DNA from: Palauibacter sp965207805
GTDB lineage: Bacteria; Gemmatimonadota; Gemmatimonadetes; Palauibacterales; Palauibacteraceae
Assembly (NCBI GenBank): GCA_965207805.1
Contig: OZ242312.1
Coordinates: forward strand, 1,054,001 to 1,118,000
Direction: 5' to 3'
DNA length: 64,000 nucleotides
A program made the translations under genes and the position numbers. Numbering within the stretch: position 1 is the stretch's first letter; every line of letters begins with the position of its first letter. The notes beneath the pieces were generated by a model, which was not told the DNA's origin, did no database searches, and saw only the letters and a program-made list of their open reading frames with translations. Below, one piece after another: positions 17,764 to 26,700 of this stretch.

Positions 17764-19143
17764 ATGTGGCACGAGGACATCCTGGGCACGATCGGCGGCA
17801 CGCCGCTGGTGCGCGTAAACCGCCTCGCCGCGCACCTGCCCGGCACCGTCCTCGCGAAGCTCGAGTACTTCAACCCCGGCGGCTCCGTCAAGGACCGGAT
17901 CGGGATTTCGATGCTCGACGACGCCGAGGCGCGGGGTGAGATCGAACCCGGCGGCACGATCGTCGAGGGCACGAGCGGCAACACCGGCGTCGGCCTCGCG
18001 CTCGCCGCCATCGCGCGCGGCTACACGTGCATCTTCGCGACGACGGACAAGCAGAGCCCCGAGAAGATCGCCATCCTGCGGGCGCTGGGGGCGGAGGTCA
18101 TCGTCTGCCCCACCGCGGTGGACCCCGAGGATCCGCGCTCCTACTACCAGGTTTCGCGCCGGCTCGCGGAGGAAACCCCCAATTCCTTCTACATGAACCA
18201 GTACGACAACCCCGCCAACACGCTCGCCCACCTGCGGACGACGGGTCCGGAACTGTGGGAGGGGACCGAGGGGAGGATCACGCACCTCTTCGTCGGCTCC
18301 GGCACCGGCGGCACGATCTCGGGCTCCGCCGCCTACCTCAAGGAACGGAACCCCGACGTGCGGATCATCGGCGTGGACCCGTACGGCTCCGTTTACTGGA
18401 AGTACTTCCACACCGGCGAGTTCGACGAGGACGAAATCTATCCCTACGTCACCGAAGGGGTGGGAGAGGACATCCTCGCGGGCAACATGAACTTCGACAT
18501 CGTGGACGACTACGTGCGCGTCACGGACCGCGAGTCGATGCTCATGACGCGGCGTCTCGCGCGCGAGGAGGGGATGTTCCTCGGCGGCTCGTGCGGCATG
18601 GCGATGGCGGGTGCGCTCCAGTGGATGGAGGCGAACCGCGACGCGATCTCCGACGAGGATGTGCTCGTCGTGATCATGCCGGACGGCGGCTACCGCGCGC
18701 TCGGCAAGGTCTACAACGACGTCTGGATGCAGGAGCACGGCTTCCTCGAGGAGGGCGAGACCCTCACCGCGGGAGCGCTCGTCGCGCGCCGTTCGACCGA
18801 GAGGCCGCTGGTGTCGGCCCCGGTCGACATGTCCCTGGAGGATGCGATCGCGTCCATGCGTGAGCATGCGATTTCGCAGCTGCCGGTGATGGAGGGAGGA
18901 GAAGTCGTCGGGAGCCTCGTCGAGCAGAACATCCTGCGCTTCCTCATGGGGGATCCCGACGCGCGGGGACGCCTCGTGCGCGACCTCATGGGCCCGCCCT
19001 TCCCGGTCGTCGACGCCTCGAGCCCCGTGCACGCCTTCGCGAACGCGCTCAGTGGAGACCAGCCCGCCGTGCTCGTGCGGCGGGAAGACGGCACGCTGGG
19101 CATCCTCACCCGCTCCGACCTGATCTCCGCCCTCGGCGCGTAG
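17764..19143 (+). CDS. cystathionine beta-synthase with CBS-pair domain
   Basis: A 459-residue PLP enzyme. Lys43 in GGSVKDR is the Schiff-base lysine, TSGNTG at 70-75 binds the cofactor phosphate/carboxylate, and GSGTGG is the second glycine loop. About residues 340-459 form a tandem CBS domain pair, the arrangement of cystathionine beta-synthase as opposed to plain cysteine synthases. The enzyme joins serine and homocysteine in transsulfuration. The CBS pair may sense an adenosyl ligand, as in animal enzymes, but this is inference. Starts at the ATG preceded by AGAGAGG. It lies after the homocysteine methyltransferase gene in the same direction. Confidence 0.9.
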   Translation: MWHEDILGTIGGTPLVRVNRLAAHLPGTVLAKLEYFNPGGSVKDRIGISMLDDAEARGEIEPGGTIVEGTSGNTGVGLALAAIARGYTCIFATTDKQSPEKIAILRALGAEVIVCPTAVDPEDPRSYYQVSRRLAEETPNSFYMNQYDNPANTLAHLRTTGPELWEGTEGRITHLFVGSGTGGTISGSAAYLKERNPDVRIIGVDPYGSVYWKYFHTGEFDEDEIYPYVTEGVGEDILAGNMNFDIVDDYVRVTDRESMLMTRRLAREEGMFLGGSCGMAMAGALQWMEANRDAISDEDVLVVIMPDGGYRALGKVYNDVWMQEHGFLEEGETLTAGALVARRSTERPLVSAPVDMSLEDAIASMREHAISQLPVMEGGEVVGSLVEQNILRFLMGDPDARGRLVRDLMGPPFPVVDASSPVHAFANALSGDQPAVLVRREDGTLGILTRSDLISALGA

Positions 19144-19165
19144 AAGAGTCCGACGCGCCCGGGAG

Positions 19166-19183
19166 ACGTTCCCGCGGGAACGT
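19166..19183. repeat. perfect 18-base palindrome, copy 1
   Basis: ACGTTCCCGCGGGAACGT reads identically on both strands. It lies 42 bases before the antitoxin start codon. The 15-base core TTCCCGCGGGAACGT recurs at 24617-24631 and 54581-54595. Confidence 0.8.
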
Positions 19184-19185
19184 GT

Positions 19186-19213
19186 TTGCTTGCGAAATGA
19201 TGTCGTTTATGTC
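19186..19213 (+). promoter_or_regulatory. possible promoter of the toxin-antitoxin operon
   Basis: TTGCTT at 19186-19191 and TATGTC at 19208-19213 with a 16-base spacer look like -35 and -10 elements in an AT-rich island of an otherwise GC-rich window. Transcription would begin only a few bases before the ATG at 19225, and no Shine-Dalgarno is present, so the message may be leaderless. The elements overlap the direct repeats at 19195-19224. Confidence 0.35.
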
Positions 19214-19224
19214 AAAATGATGTC
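19195..19224 (+). repeat. two direct repeats abutting the antitoxin start
   Basis: AAATGATGTC occurs at 19195-19204 and again at 19215-19224, spaced exactly 20 bases (about two helical turns). The second copy ends at the base before the antitoxin ATG. Ribbon-helix-helix antitoxins usually bind paired repeats in their own promoter, so this is a candidate operator. Confidence 0.5.
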
Positions 19225-19461
19225 ATGAGCGTGCAAATCACGATTCGAGACGTTCCCGAGGAAGTGCGTGACCGGCTGAAAGTGCGCGCGGCTTCTCGCG
19301 GCCAGTCGATGCAGCGGTATCTGCGCGGCGAACTCACGCGGTTGGTAGCGAAACCGACCGTTGAGGAGTGGGTCGAGAGCGTTCGCGCCCGCAAGCGGCT
19401 GTCGACCAATCGGGTGACCACCGAGAGCATCCTGCAGGCGCGAGACGCCGACCGGCGGTGA
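19225..19461 (+). CDS. FitA/VapB-type ribbon-helix-helix antitoxin
   Basis: A 78-residue protein. The first 40 residues (VQITIRDVPEEVRDRLKVRA then the SMQRYLRGEL helix) form the ribbon-helix-helix DNA-binding fold of FitA-like antitoxins. The remainder is an Arg/Glu-rich tail expected to wrap around the toxin. It should neutralise the PIN-domain toxin encoded next to it and repress the operon together with it. The stop overlaps the toxin start by 4 bases (GTGA). The upstream region carries repeats and no Shine-Dalgarno sequence. Confidence 0.85.
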   Translation: MSVQITIRDVPEEVRDRLKVRAASRGQSMQRYLRGELTRLVAKPTVEEWVESVRARKRLSTNRVTTESILQARDADRR

Positions 19462-19913
19462 CGGTCGTCGTTGATGCCTCGGTCCTCGCGGCGGCGGTAG
19501 CCGACCTCGGGACGGAGGGCGCCTGGTCGGAAGCTGCCATAGCGGAGGCGACTCGCGAAGGCCGTGCCCTGGCGGGCCCACAGATCGCCCTCGCGGAAGC
19601 GAGCAACGTTCTTCGCCGGCTGGAGCTTGCCGAGCGGCTGGAGACCTCCGAGGCCAATCTCGCCCGTCGCGATCTGCTGACGCTCGGTATCGAGCCGTTC
19701 CCGTTCGAACCTCTAGCCGATCGCGTCTGGGAACTGCGCCACAACGTCAGCGTTTACGATGGCTGGTACGTGGCGCTCGCCGAAGCGCTTTCCTGCCCCT
19801 TGCTGACGCTTGATTGCCGACTTGCGCGGGCTCGCGGGCCCGCCTGCCGCATCATCACTCCGCCCGCCTCGCAAGTCGTCCACGAGCGGGCCGTCGCGCG
19901 CCCCGCGGAGTAG
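19458..19913 (+). CDS. PIN-domain toxin ribonuclease (VapC/FitB-type)
   Basis: A 151-residue PIN domain with the acidic residues of the active site in place: Asp6 (VVDAS), Glu47 (ALAEAS), Asp101 (YDGWYVALAE) and Asp119 (LTLDCRL). PIN toxins are Mg-dependent ribonucleases that cut tRNA or rRNA when the antitoxin is lost. Length and motif spacing are standard, so it looks intact. Starts at GTG overlapping the antitoxin stop. It meets the convergent DUF454 gene after 10 bases. Target specificity cannot be deduced. Confidence 0.88.
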   Translation: MTVVVDASVLAAAVADLGTEGAWSEAAIAEATREGRALAGPQIALAEASNVLRRLELAERLETSEANLARRDLLTLGIEPFPFEPLADRVWELRHNVSVYDGWYVALAEALSCPLLTLDCRLARARGPACRIITPPASQVVHERAVARPAE

Positions 19914-19923
19914 CGCCGCGCCG

Positions 19924-20400
19924 CTAGCCTTCGCCGGGGAGGGAGTAGAGGTGGGCGGTGACGAGGGCGGCGACGAGCAGGAGGAGGGCGACGACCCAGA
20001 GTTGTCCGGCGGCGAACACGGCCGAGACGAGGATCGCGCTCCACAGGAAGATGGTCGCGCCGCGCCGTACGCGGGTGGAAATCACGCCGCGCTCCCGGTA
20101 GGCGGCGAGGTAGCGGCCGAAGAGGCGGTTCTCGTACAGCCAGCGCTCGGCGCGAGGGGAGCTGCGCGCGAAGCACCACGCGGCGAGCAGGAGGAAACAG
20201 GTCGTGGGCCATAGCGGCACCACGATGCCGATGATGCCGGCGCTCACGCTGAGGCTCCCCACGCCCAGGAAGACGGCCCGTCGCACGGGGCCGGGCAATG
20301 ACCGCGCGGCGCGCTCCGCCGCCGCGTGATCGATCGGACACCGGGCGGCCGGCGAAGGGATCGCGGGCCGGCTGTGTCGCGTGTCTGGACTCGATTTCAT
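19924..20400 (-). CDS. DUF454 (YbaN-like) membrane protein
   Basis: A 158-residue membrane protein. After a polar N-terminal region, GSLSVSAGIIGIVVPLWPTTCFLLLAA is broken into hydrophobic segments and includes the PLWPTTCFLL motif of DUF454/YbaN; WCFARSSPRAERWL and FGRYL follow in the usual order, and two more transmembrane segments end the protein. The family has no known biochemical role. I chose the ATG at 20400; the frame is open upstream but runs across the tRNA gene. It is a single gene between the toxin gene and tRNA-Arg. Confidence 0.8.
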   Translation of the reverse strand: MKSSPDTRHSRPAIPSPAARCPIDHAAAERAARSLPGPVRRAVFLGVGSLSVSAGIIGIVVPLWPTTCFLLLAAWCFARSSPRAERWLYENRLFGRYLAAYRERGVISTRVRRGATIFLWSAILVSAVFAAGQLWVVALLLLVAALVTAHLYSLPGEG

Positions 20401-20455
20401 GTCTGCGGAGTCACCGGAATCGAATGAGTCGCTGGCGTCATCGACCGGGGGATCA

Positions 20456-20529
20456 TGCGCCCGGGAGGACTCGAACCCCCAGCCTTCTGATCCGAAGTCA
20501 GACGCTCTATCCAATTGAGCTACGGGCGC
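20456..20529 (-). tRNA. tRNA-Arg (anticodon TCG)
   Basis: A 74-base cloverleaf on the minus strand. The acceptor stem GCGCCCG (20529-20523) pairs with CGGGCGC (20463-20457), with discriminator A at 20456. The D arm is GCTC-AATTGGATA-GAGC, the anticodon stem TCTGA/TCAGA encloses the loop CTTCGGA (anticodon TCG, reading CGA), and the T arm has TTCGAGT. The 3' CCA is not encoded. Confidence 0.95.
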
Positions 20530-20650
20530 AGGTGGCGCGAGCGAAAAACGGTAGAACCGGCCCGCGTCCGATGCAACCGGGACCGCTCGCGGGGTTCCGA
20601 GACAGCACGCTAGATTCGTGGACGCCAACCACCTCACCCGGAGCTGACCG

Positions 20651-21250
20651 ATGCGACGACTGCGTACACTCTTCCTCCTCGGCGCGCTGACCGCCGGCCC
20701 ACTGGCGCTCGCGACGCCCGCCCCCTCCCTCGCCCAGAGCCGCGCGAACGTGGCCATGGCGGAGAGCTGGCCGGAGGCCGATCCCGACGACGTGGAGTCG
20801 GTCGACAGCATCCTGACCGCCCTCTACGACGTGATCTCGGGCCCGGCCGGGCAGGCGCGCGACTGGGACCGCTTCCGCTCCCTGTTCATCCCGGAGGCCC
20901 GCCTCATTCCCACGGGCCGGTCCCCCGAGGGAGAACACGGCTACCAGGTGTGGAGCCCGGGCGAATACGCGGAACAGGCGGGCGGCTTCCTCGAACAGAA
21001 CGGATTCTTCGAGCGGGAGATCGCCCGCACCGAGGAGCGCTTCGGCCCCGTGGTGCACGCGTTCTCGACCTACGACTCGAAGCGCACGGCGGACGACCCC
21101 GAGCCGTTCGCCCGCGGCATCAACTCGATCCAGCTCATGCACGACGGCGGCCGCTGGTACGTCGTCACGATCTACTGGGCCGCGGAACGGCCGGATCTGC
21201 CGATCCCGGGACCGTATCTGCCGTCCGGGAACGGAGGAGGTACCCCGTGA
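20651..21250 (+). CDS. exported NTF2-like (SnoaL-type) protein
   Basis: A 199-residue protein with a signal peptide (MRRLRTLFLLGALTAG, cut near SLAQS). The mature part has the NTF2-like cone layout: an N-terminal helix with SVDSILTALYDVISG, then WDRFRSLFIPEARLIP, and final strands with GINSIQLMHDGGRWYVVTIYW. It carries no obvious catalytic pattern and may bind a small molecule. The stop overlaps the GTG of the S9 peptidase gene by 4 bases, so the two are translationally coupled. The gene begins about 120 bases from the tRNA-Arg gene on the other strand. Confidence 0.75.
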   Translation: MRRLRTLFLLGALTAGPLALATPAPSLAQSRANVAMAESWPEADPDDVESVDSILTALYDVISGPAGQARDWDRFRSLFIPEARLIPTGRSPEGEHGYQVWSPGEYAEQAGGFLEQNGFFEREIARTEERFGPVVHAFSTYDSKRTADDPEPFARGINSIQLMHDGGRWYVVTIYWAAERPDLPIPGPYLPSGNGGGTP

Positions 21251-23778
21251 AGTTCTCCCCGAAGCTCCGCCCCCCCGCCGCCCGGCCCGCCGTCTCGTGG
21301 CGCGTCGCCGCGTGGACCGCCACGGCCGCCGTCGCGCTGGCGGCCGCACCACCGCTCCAGGCGCAGAACCTCGCCGGCTTCGAGCCCGCCCCCGCGCGCG
21401 ACAACGCCTTCGCGCTCACGCTCGAGTCCATCATGCGGGGCTCCGAGCACGTCGGGCAGGCGCCCGTCGGCGTGAGCTGGTCCGACGACGGCGAGTGGAT
21501 CTACTTCCGCTGGCTCCCCGGCGGCGCCGAATGGCACGAGCCGCGCGCCCTCTACCGCGTCCGTTCGACCGGCGGCACGCCCGAACGCGTCGATGACGAG
21601 GAAGAGCTTCGCCTCGGTCCCATCCTGGCGCAGGGCGACGTCTCCCCGGACGGCCGCTGGCGCGTGACGTCCTCCGACGGAGATCTCTATCTCATCGAAC
21701 GGGACGGCGCCGCGACACGCCGGCTGACCCACACGCAGGACTTCGAGGCAGGACCCGTCTTCTCCGGCGACGGCGCCTCCATCTTCTTCCGCCGCGGGAA
21801 CAACCTCTTCGCGTTCGACATCGACGACGGCGAGATCCGGCAACTCACTTCGATCGGCGGCCCGGAACAGCCCGAGGACCCGGAGGCCGAGGGGCACAAG
21901 GCCTTCCTCGAGGAGCAGCAGCGAGAGCTGTTCGAGCACGTCCGCGTCCAGGACATTCGGGAGGAGCGGGCCGACGAGCGGCGCGAACTCCGGGAGGCCG
22001 GGCAACGCGAAACCCTCCACCTCGCGCAGGGCGAGCGCGCGCAGTTCTTCGTCGCCGACCCCACGGGAAGCCACGTCGCGGTCACCGTCACCCGCGGCGA
22101 TTTCAACCAGGGTGGCCGACGCACGGATATTCCTCTCTGGATCACGCAGTCCGGCTATACCGAGAACACCGAGATGCGCCCCAAGGTCGGCGACGAGCAG
22201 GGCGTCTCCAGGCTCGCCGTCGTGGACACGGATTCGGGCGAGGCGACGTGGCTCGACCTCACCGCGGACGGCTCGGACGCGGACCCGGAGGAGACGGAAC
22301 CGGAAGACGCGGAGGCCGACGGCGACGAAGCCGAGTCGGACGAGGCGGCATCCGACGACCGGCTTGCCGTCGCGAGCTTCGCGGGCTGGAACGACGCGGG
22401 CACGCACGGGCTCGTGTTCGCCGTGGACTTCGACTACAAGACGTGGCGCCTCTACGCCTACGAAGCGGCGAGCGGCTCGCTGACGTTGCTCGACACGCAT
22501 CACGACGAGGCGTGGGTCGGCGGCCCCTGCTTCGGCTTCCAGGGCGCGGGCTGCATCGGCTGGCTCCCGGCGGAGACGGCGGGCGAGATGCCGCGCGCCT
22601 GGTACGTGAGCGAGGAGACGGGTTACTCGCATCTGTACGCGATCGACGCCGATGGCGGGAACCGGGAGGCGCTCACGGCCGGCGACTGGGAAGTTCTCGG
22701 AGCGACGATCCCCGATGGGTGGGACACGTTCCTCCTCCAGACGAGCGAACTCTCCCCCTTCGACCAGCATCCGTGGCGCATGGATTTCGACGGCTCGGAC
22801 CGGGTCCAGCTCCTCGAGGGTGAGGGCTCGTTCACCGTCACGCCGTCGCCCGACGGGCGCCGCTTCGCGGTCCTCCATTCGCGCGCGAACCGGCCGCCCG
22901 AACTCTACGTCGCCGACGCCGCCCCGGGCGCCGCCATGACCCAGGTCACGACCTCGCCCACCGAGACGTGGCTCGGCTTCCCCTGGCTCAAGCCCGAGAT
23001 CGTGCACTTCGAGGCCCGCGACGGGACGCCGGTGCCCGCCCGCATCTACCGGCCCGCCGACTTCGGCGTCGAACCCAACGGGGCCGGCGTCATCTTCGTC
23101 CACGGGGCGGGGTACCTGCACAACGTCCACAACTGGTGGTCGAACTATTACCGCGAATTCATGTTCCACCACTTCCTGGCGGCCCAGGGCTACACGGTGC
23201 TCGATATCGACTACCGCGGCTCCGCCGGGTACGGGCGCGACTGGCGCACGGCGATCTACCGGCACATGGGCGGCTGGGACCTCTCCGACCAGGTGGACGG
23301 CGCCGCGTACCTCGTTCGCGAAGAAGGCGTCGACCCCGACCGCATGGGGATCTACGGCGGATCCTACGGTGGCTTCATCACGCTGATGGCGCTCTTCACG
23401 GCGCCCGAGTCCTTCGCGGCGGGCGGCGCGCTCCGCGCCGTGACCGACTGGGCGCACTACAACCACTGGTACACGAGCCGCATCCTCAACCTCCCGCACG
23501 AGGACGAGGAGGCGTACCGCCAGTCCTCCCCCATCTACTTCGCCGAGGGGTTCGAGGGACACCTCCTCATCGCGCATGGGATGTACGACACGAACGTGCA
23601 TTTCTCCGACGTCGTGCGCCTCGCCCAGCGTCTCATAGAACTGGGGAAGGAGAACTGGGAGATGGCCGTGTACCCGGTGGAGAACCACGGTTTCGCGGAG
23701 CCCTCGTCGTGGACCGACGAATACCGGCGCATCTACGAGTTGTTCGAGCGCGTGATCGGCGGCGGCCGCGGGGGGTGA
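21247..23778 (+). CDS. S9 family prolyl oligopeptidase / DPP IV-like peptidase
   Basis: An 843-residue secreted peptidase. A signal peptide (cut near PPLQAQN) precedes an N-terminal WD40-like propeller (about 60-560) and a C-terminal alpha/beta hydrolase domain. The catalytic triad is visible: Ser706 in GGSYGG, Asp781 in GMYDTNV and His814 in ENHGF. It should cleave small peptides, usually after proline. A strongly acidic insertion of Asp/Glu/Ala lies around residues 341-372 inside the propeller. The GTG start is preceded by GGAGGAGG and overlaps the NTF2-like stop. The upstream frame is open but overlaps the previous gene. Confidence 0.92.
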   Translation: MKFSPKLRPPAARPAVSWRVAAWTATAAVALAAAPPLQAQNLAGFEPAPARDNAFALTLESIMRGSEHVGQAPVGVSWSDDGEWIYFRWLPGGAEWHEPRALYRVRSTGGTPERVDDEEELRLGPILAQGDVSPDGRWRVTSSDGDLYLIERDGAATRRLTHTQDFEAGPVFSGDGASIFFRRGNNLFAFDIDDGEIRQLTSIGGPEQPEDPEAEGHKAFLEEQQRELFEHVRVQDIREERADERRELREAGQRETLHLAQGERAQFFVADPTGSHVAVTVTRGDFNQGGRRTDIPLWITQSGYTENTEMRPKVGDEQGVSRLAVVDTDSGEATWLDLTADGSDADPEETEPEDAEADGDEAESDEAASDDRLAVASFAGWNDAGTHGLVFAVDFDYKTWRLYAYEAASGSLTLLDTHHDEAWVGGPCFGFQGAGCIGWLPAETAGEMPRAWYVSEETGYSHLYAIDADGGNREALTAGDWEVLGATIPDGWDTFLLQTSELSPFDQHPWRMDFDGSDRVQLLEGEGSFTVTPSPDGRRFAVLHSRANRPPELYVADAAPGAAMTQVTTSPTETWLGFPWLKPEIVHFEARDGTPVPARIYRPADFGVEPNGAGVIFVHGAGYLHNVHNWWSNYYREFMFHHFLAAQGYTVLDIDYRGSAGYGRDWRTAIYRHMGGWDLSDQVDGAAYLVREEGVDPDRMGIYGGSYGGFITLMALFTAPESFAAGGALRAVTDWAHYNHWYTSRILNLPHEDEEAYRQSSPIYFAEGFEGHLLIAHGMYDTNVHFSDVVRLAQRLIELGKENWEMAVYPVENHGFAEPSSWTDEYRRIYELFERVIGGGRGG

Positions 23779-26700
23779 TGATGCGGCCGGCCCGCGCGCG
23801 GCCGGTTCTGGCGCTGGCCCTCGTCGCCTCGGCCTGCGGGGCGCCGGACCCCGGACCCTGGGTCGAGGCGGACGGATACCGCTGGCGGGAGCTGCGGCCG
23901 CGGGGCTCGGGCGGCTTCCGGCCGCTCGACGGTTCCGACCGCGGCGTGTCCTTCCTGTACGACGTGGACGAGGAAACGCGCCTTCGCAACCGGGTGCTCG
24001 CGGAAGGGCAGGGCGTCGCGATCGGGGACGTCGACGGCGACGGCCTGGCGGACCTCTTCCTCGCCGGCTTCGGCCGCGCGAGCGCCCTCTACCGCAACCT
24101 CGGCGGCTGGCGCTTCGAGGAGATCACGCCGCCCGCCCTCGCGCTCGCGGACGTGCTCGCGAGAGGCGCCGCGCTCGTCGACGTCGATGGAGATGATGAC
24201 CTCGATCTCGTGATCGCGGTCCACGGGGGCCGGAACCGGATCTTCCTCGGCGACGGCGCGGGCGGCTTCGCCGAACTCGAGGACGCGGGTTTCGCCGGGG
24301 CGTGGGGGAGCACGACGTCCACGCTGGCCGACGCCGATGGCGACGGCGACCTGGACCTCTACATCGCCAACTACAAGACGCGGCAGGTCGACGACCTCTA
24401 TCCGCCGGACGTTCTCGACATCAACCACCTGCAGCGCGGCGACGACGGAAATCTCGTCATCCCACCGGAACTGCGGGAACTCTACGACGAGCACTACCGC
24501 GTGGAGTTCGATGGCCGCTTCGTGCGCCGGTTCGAGCTTGGAGAGCCGGACGAGTATTACACCGGACTCGGGGACGGACGCTTTGTGCCCGCAGCCCCCG
24601 GCGCGCCGCTCACGCGTTCCCGCGGGAACGTCTCGACGCCGGCTCGCGACTGGGGACTCGCGGCGAGGTTCAGCGACTGGGACGAGGACGGCGACCCGGA
24701 TCTCTACGTGGCGAACGACTTCAACAGCGAGGACGGAATCTGGATCAACCGCGGCGACGGGACGTTCGCGCCCGCTCCGGCGGAGGCCGTCCGCACGACG
24801 AGCCTCTCCTCGATGGCCGTCGATGTCGGAGATCTCGATCGCGACGGAGACCTCGATCTCCTCACCACCGACATGCTTGCCCGGGACGCGGAGGAGCGCC
24901 TCGCCCAGACGCCGAGCTACGAGGCCGTCCCCGAGCGGCCGGGCGTCACGGACACGAGAGTCCAGGTGAACCGGAACGCGGTGCAGCTTAACCGCGGCGA
25001 CGGCACGTTCGCCGAGGCCGCGTGGGAGCTCGGGCTCGCCGCCTCCGACTGGACGTGGGGCGCGCTCATCATGGACGCGGACCTGGACGGCTGGAACGAC
25101 ATCCTCGTGACGACGGGACACGCGTGGGACCAGTTGGACGGCGATGCGAACGCCCGCGTGGCCGCGATCCCCGGGCTGCCGGCAGATCAGGCTCTGCGCA
25201 TGTTCCCGTCGCTCCCGCAGCCGAACGTCGCCTACCGCGGAGGGTCGGACGGCTTCACGGATGTGAGCGAGAGTTGGCGCTGGGGACACGAGGCCGACAT
25301 CTCGCACGGTCTCGCGGCGGGCGATCTCGACCGCGACGGCGACCTCGACGTCGTCGTGACCCGGCTCGGCGCGCCCCCCGTCCTGTACCGGAACGACGCT
25401 CCGGCGCCCCGCATCCTGGTGCGTCTGCGGGGGTCGGGCCCGAACACGCGCGGAATCGGCGCCCGGATCCGCCTCGAGGGGTCCGACGGGGTTCCCGCCC
25501 AGGTGCGGGAGATCACCGCGGGCGGCGCCTATCTCTCCTCTTCGGAACCCGCCGCCAGCTTCGCCGCGGAGTCGGACGGGGAGATGGTCCTCACCGTCGA
25601 CTGGCCGGACGGCCGCCGTACGCGGCTGGAAGGCGTCGTCACGAACCGGGAATACGTGATCGATGCTGCCGCTGCGGAGCCGGTGGCTCCCGACCCGGAC
25701 GGCCACGCCGCGGCGGCGACAGCCGAGGCCGGCGCCCACTTCGTGGACATTTCGGAGCGGCTCGGGCACCGGCACGTCGAATCGCCCTTCGACGACCGGC
25801 TCCGGCAGCCGCTCCTGCCCCACTCGCTCGATCGCCTCGGCCCGGGCGTATCGTGGATCGACGTGGAGGACGATGGCGACGCGGATCTCGTGGTCGGGAG
25901 CGGCCGGGGGGGCAGCCCGGTCGTGATTCGGAACGAGGGCGACGGGTTCGCCGCCCCGCGCGCCCTCGTGCCCGCGCTGGCGTGGGACGCGACCGCCGTG
26001 CTGCCGCATCGCGCGGCCGACGGTCGCGTCGCGCTGCTCATCGGCACGAGCGCGTACGAGGCGGGCTCGCCCGCGGAGGCCGCGGCCGTGCCCGCGGTCA
26101 TCGCGGCGCCGCTCGGCGCCTCCGCGCCGGCGCCCCCGCTCATCGAAGCTCCCGGCACCTCGCCCGGGCAGCTCCCCGCCGCGACCGGCCCCCTCGCCCA
26201 GGCCGACATCGACGGCGACGGCGACCTCGACCTCTTCGTGGGCGGACGCGTCGCCCCCGGCGCCTACCCCATTGCGGTCGACTCCCGCCTGCTGATCCAC
26301 GATGGCGACGCCCTGCGCGTCGATGCGGAGCGCTCTCTCCCCTTCGCGCGTCTCGGGCTCGTCTCCGCCGCGCTCTTCACGGACTACGACCTCGATGGCG
26401 ACCCCGACCTCGCGCTCGCCCTGGATTGGGGCAGCGTCCGCCTCTTCCGCAACGAGGAGGGCCGTTTCACCGACGTGAGCGACGCGCTCGGGCTCACGCG
26501 TCTCAGGGGACGCTGGAACGGCCTCGCCGCCGCGGACTTCGATGAGGACGGCCGGCCCGACCTCGTCGCCACCGGCTGGGGCGCGAATCTCGACGTCCCG
26601 CCCGCCTACTCGCTCATCTACGGCGACATGAACCGCGACGGCATCGTCGATCTCGTCGAGGCCCGGATGGAATCCGGCACGTGGCGTCCGCTACGGGGAA

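Noticed and set aside
19166..20529. A mobile island formed by the toxin-antitoxin pair inserted at tRNA-Arg
   Set aside because: No duplicate of the tRNA 3' end, no integrase, and the genes between are ordinary chromosomal ones.
21172..26300. Long minus-strand open frames opposite the S9 peptidase and CRTAC1 genes
   Set aside because: Same reason: shadows of genes with complete catalytic triad and calcium-loop motifs on the plus strand.
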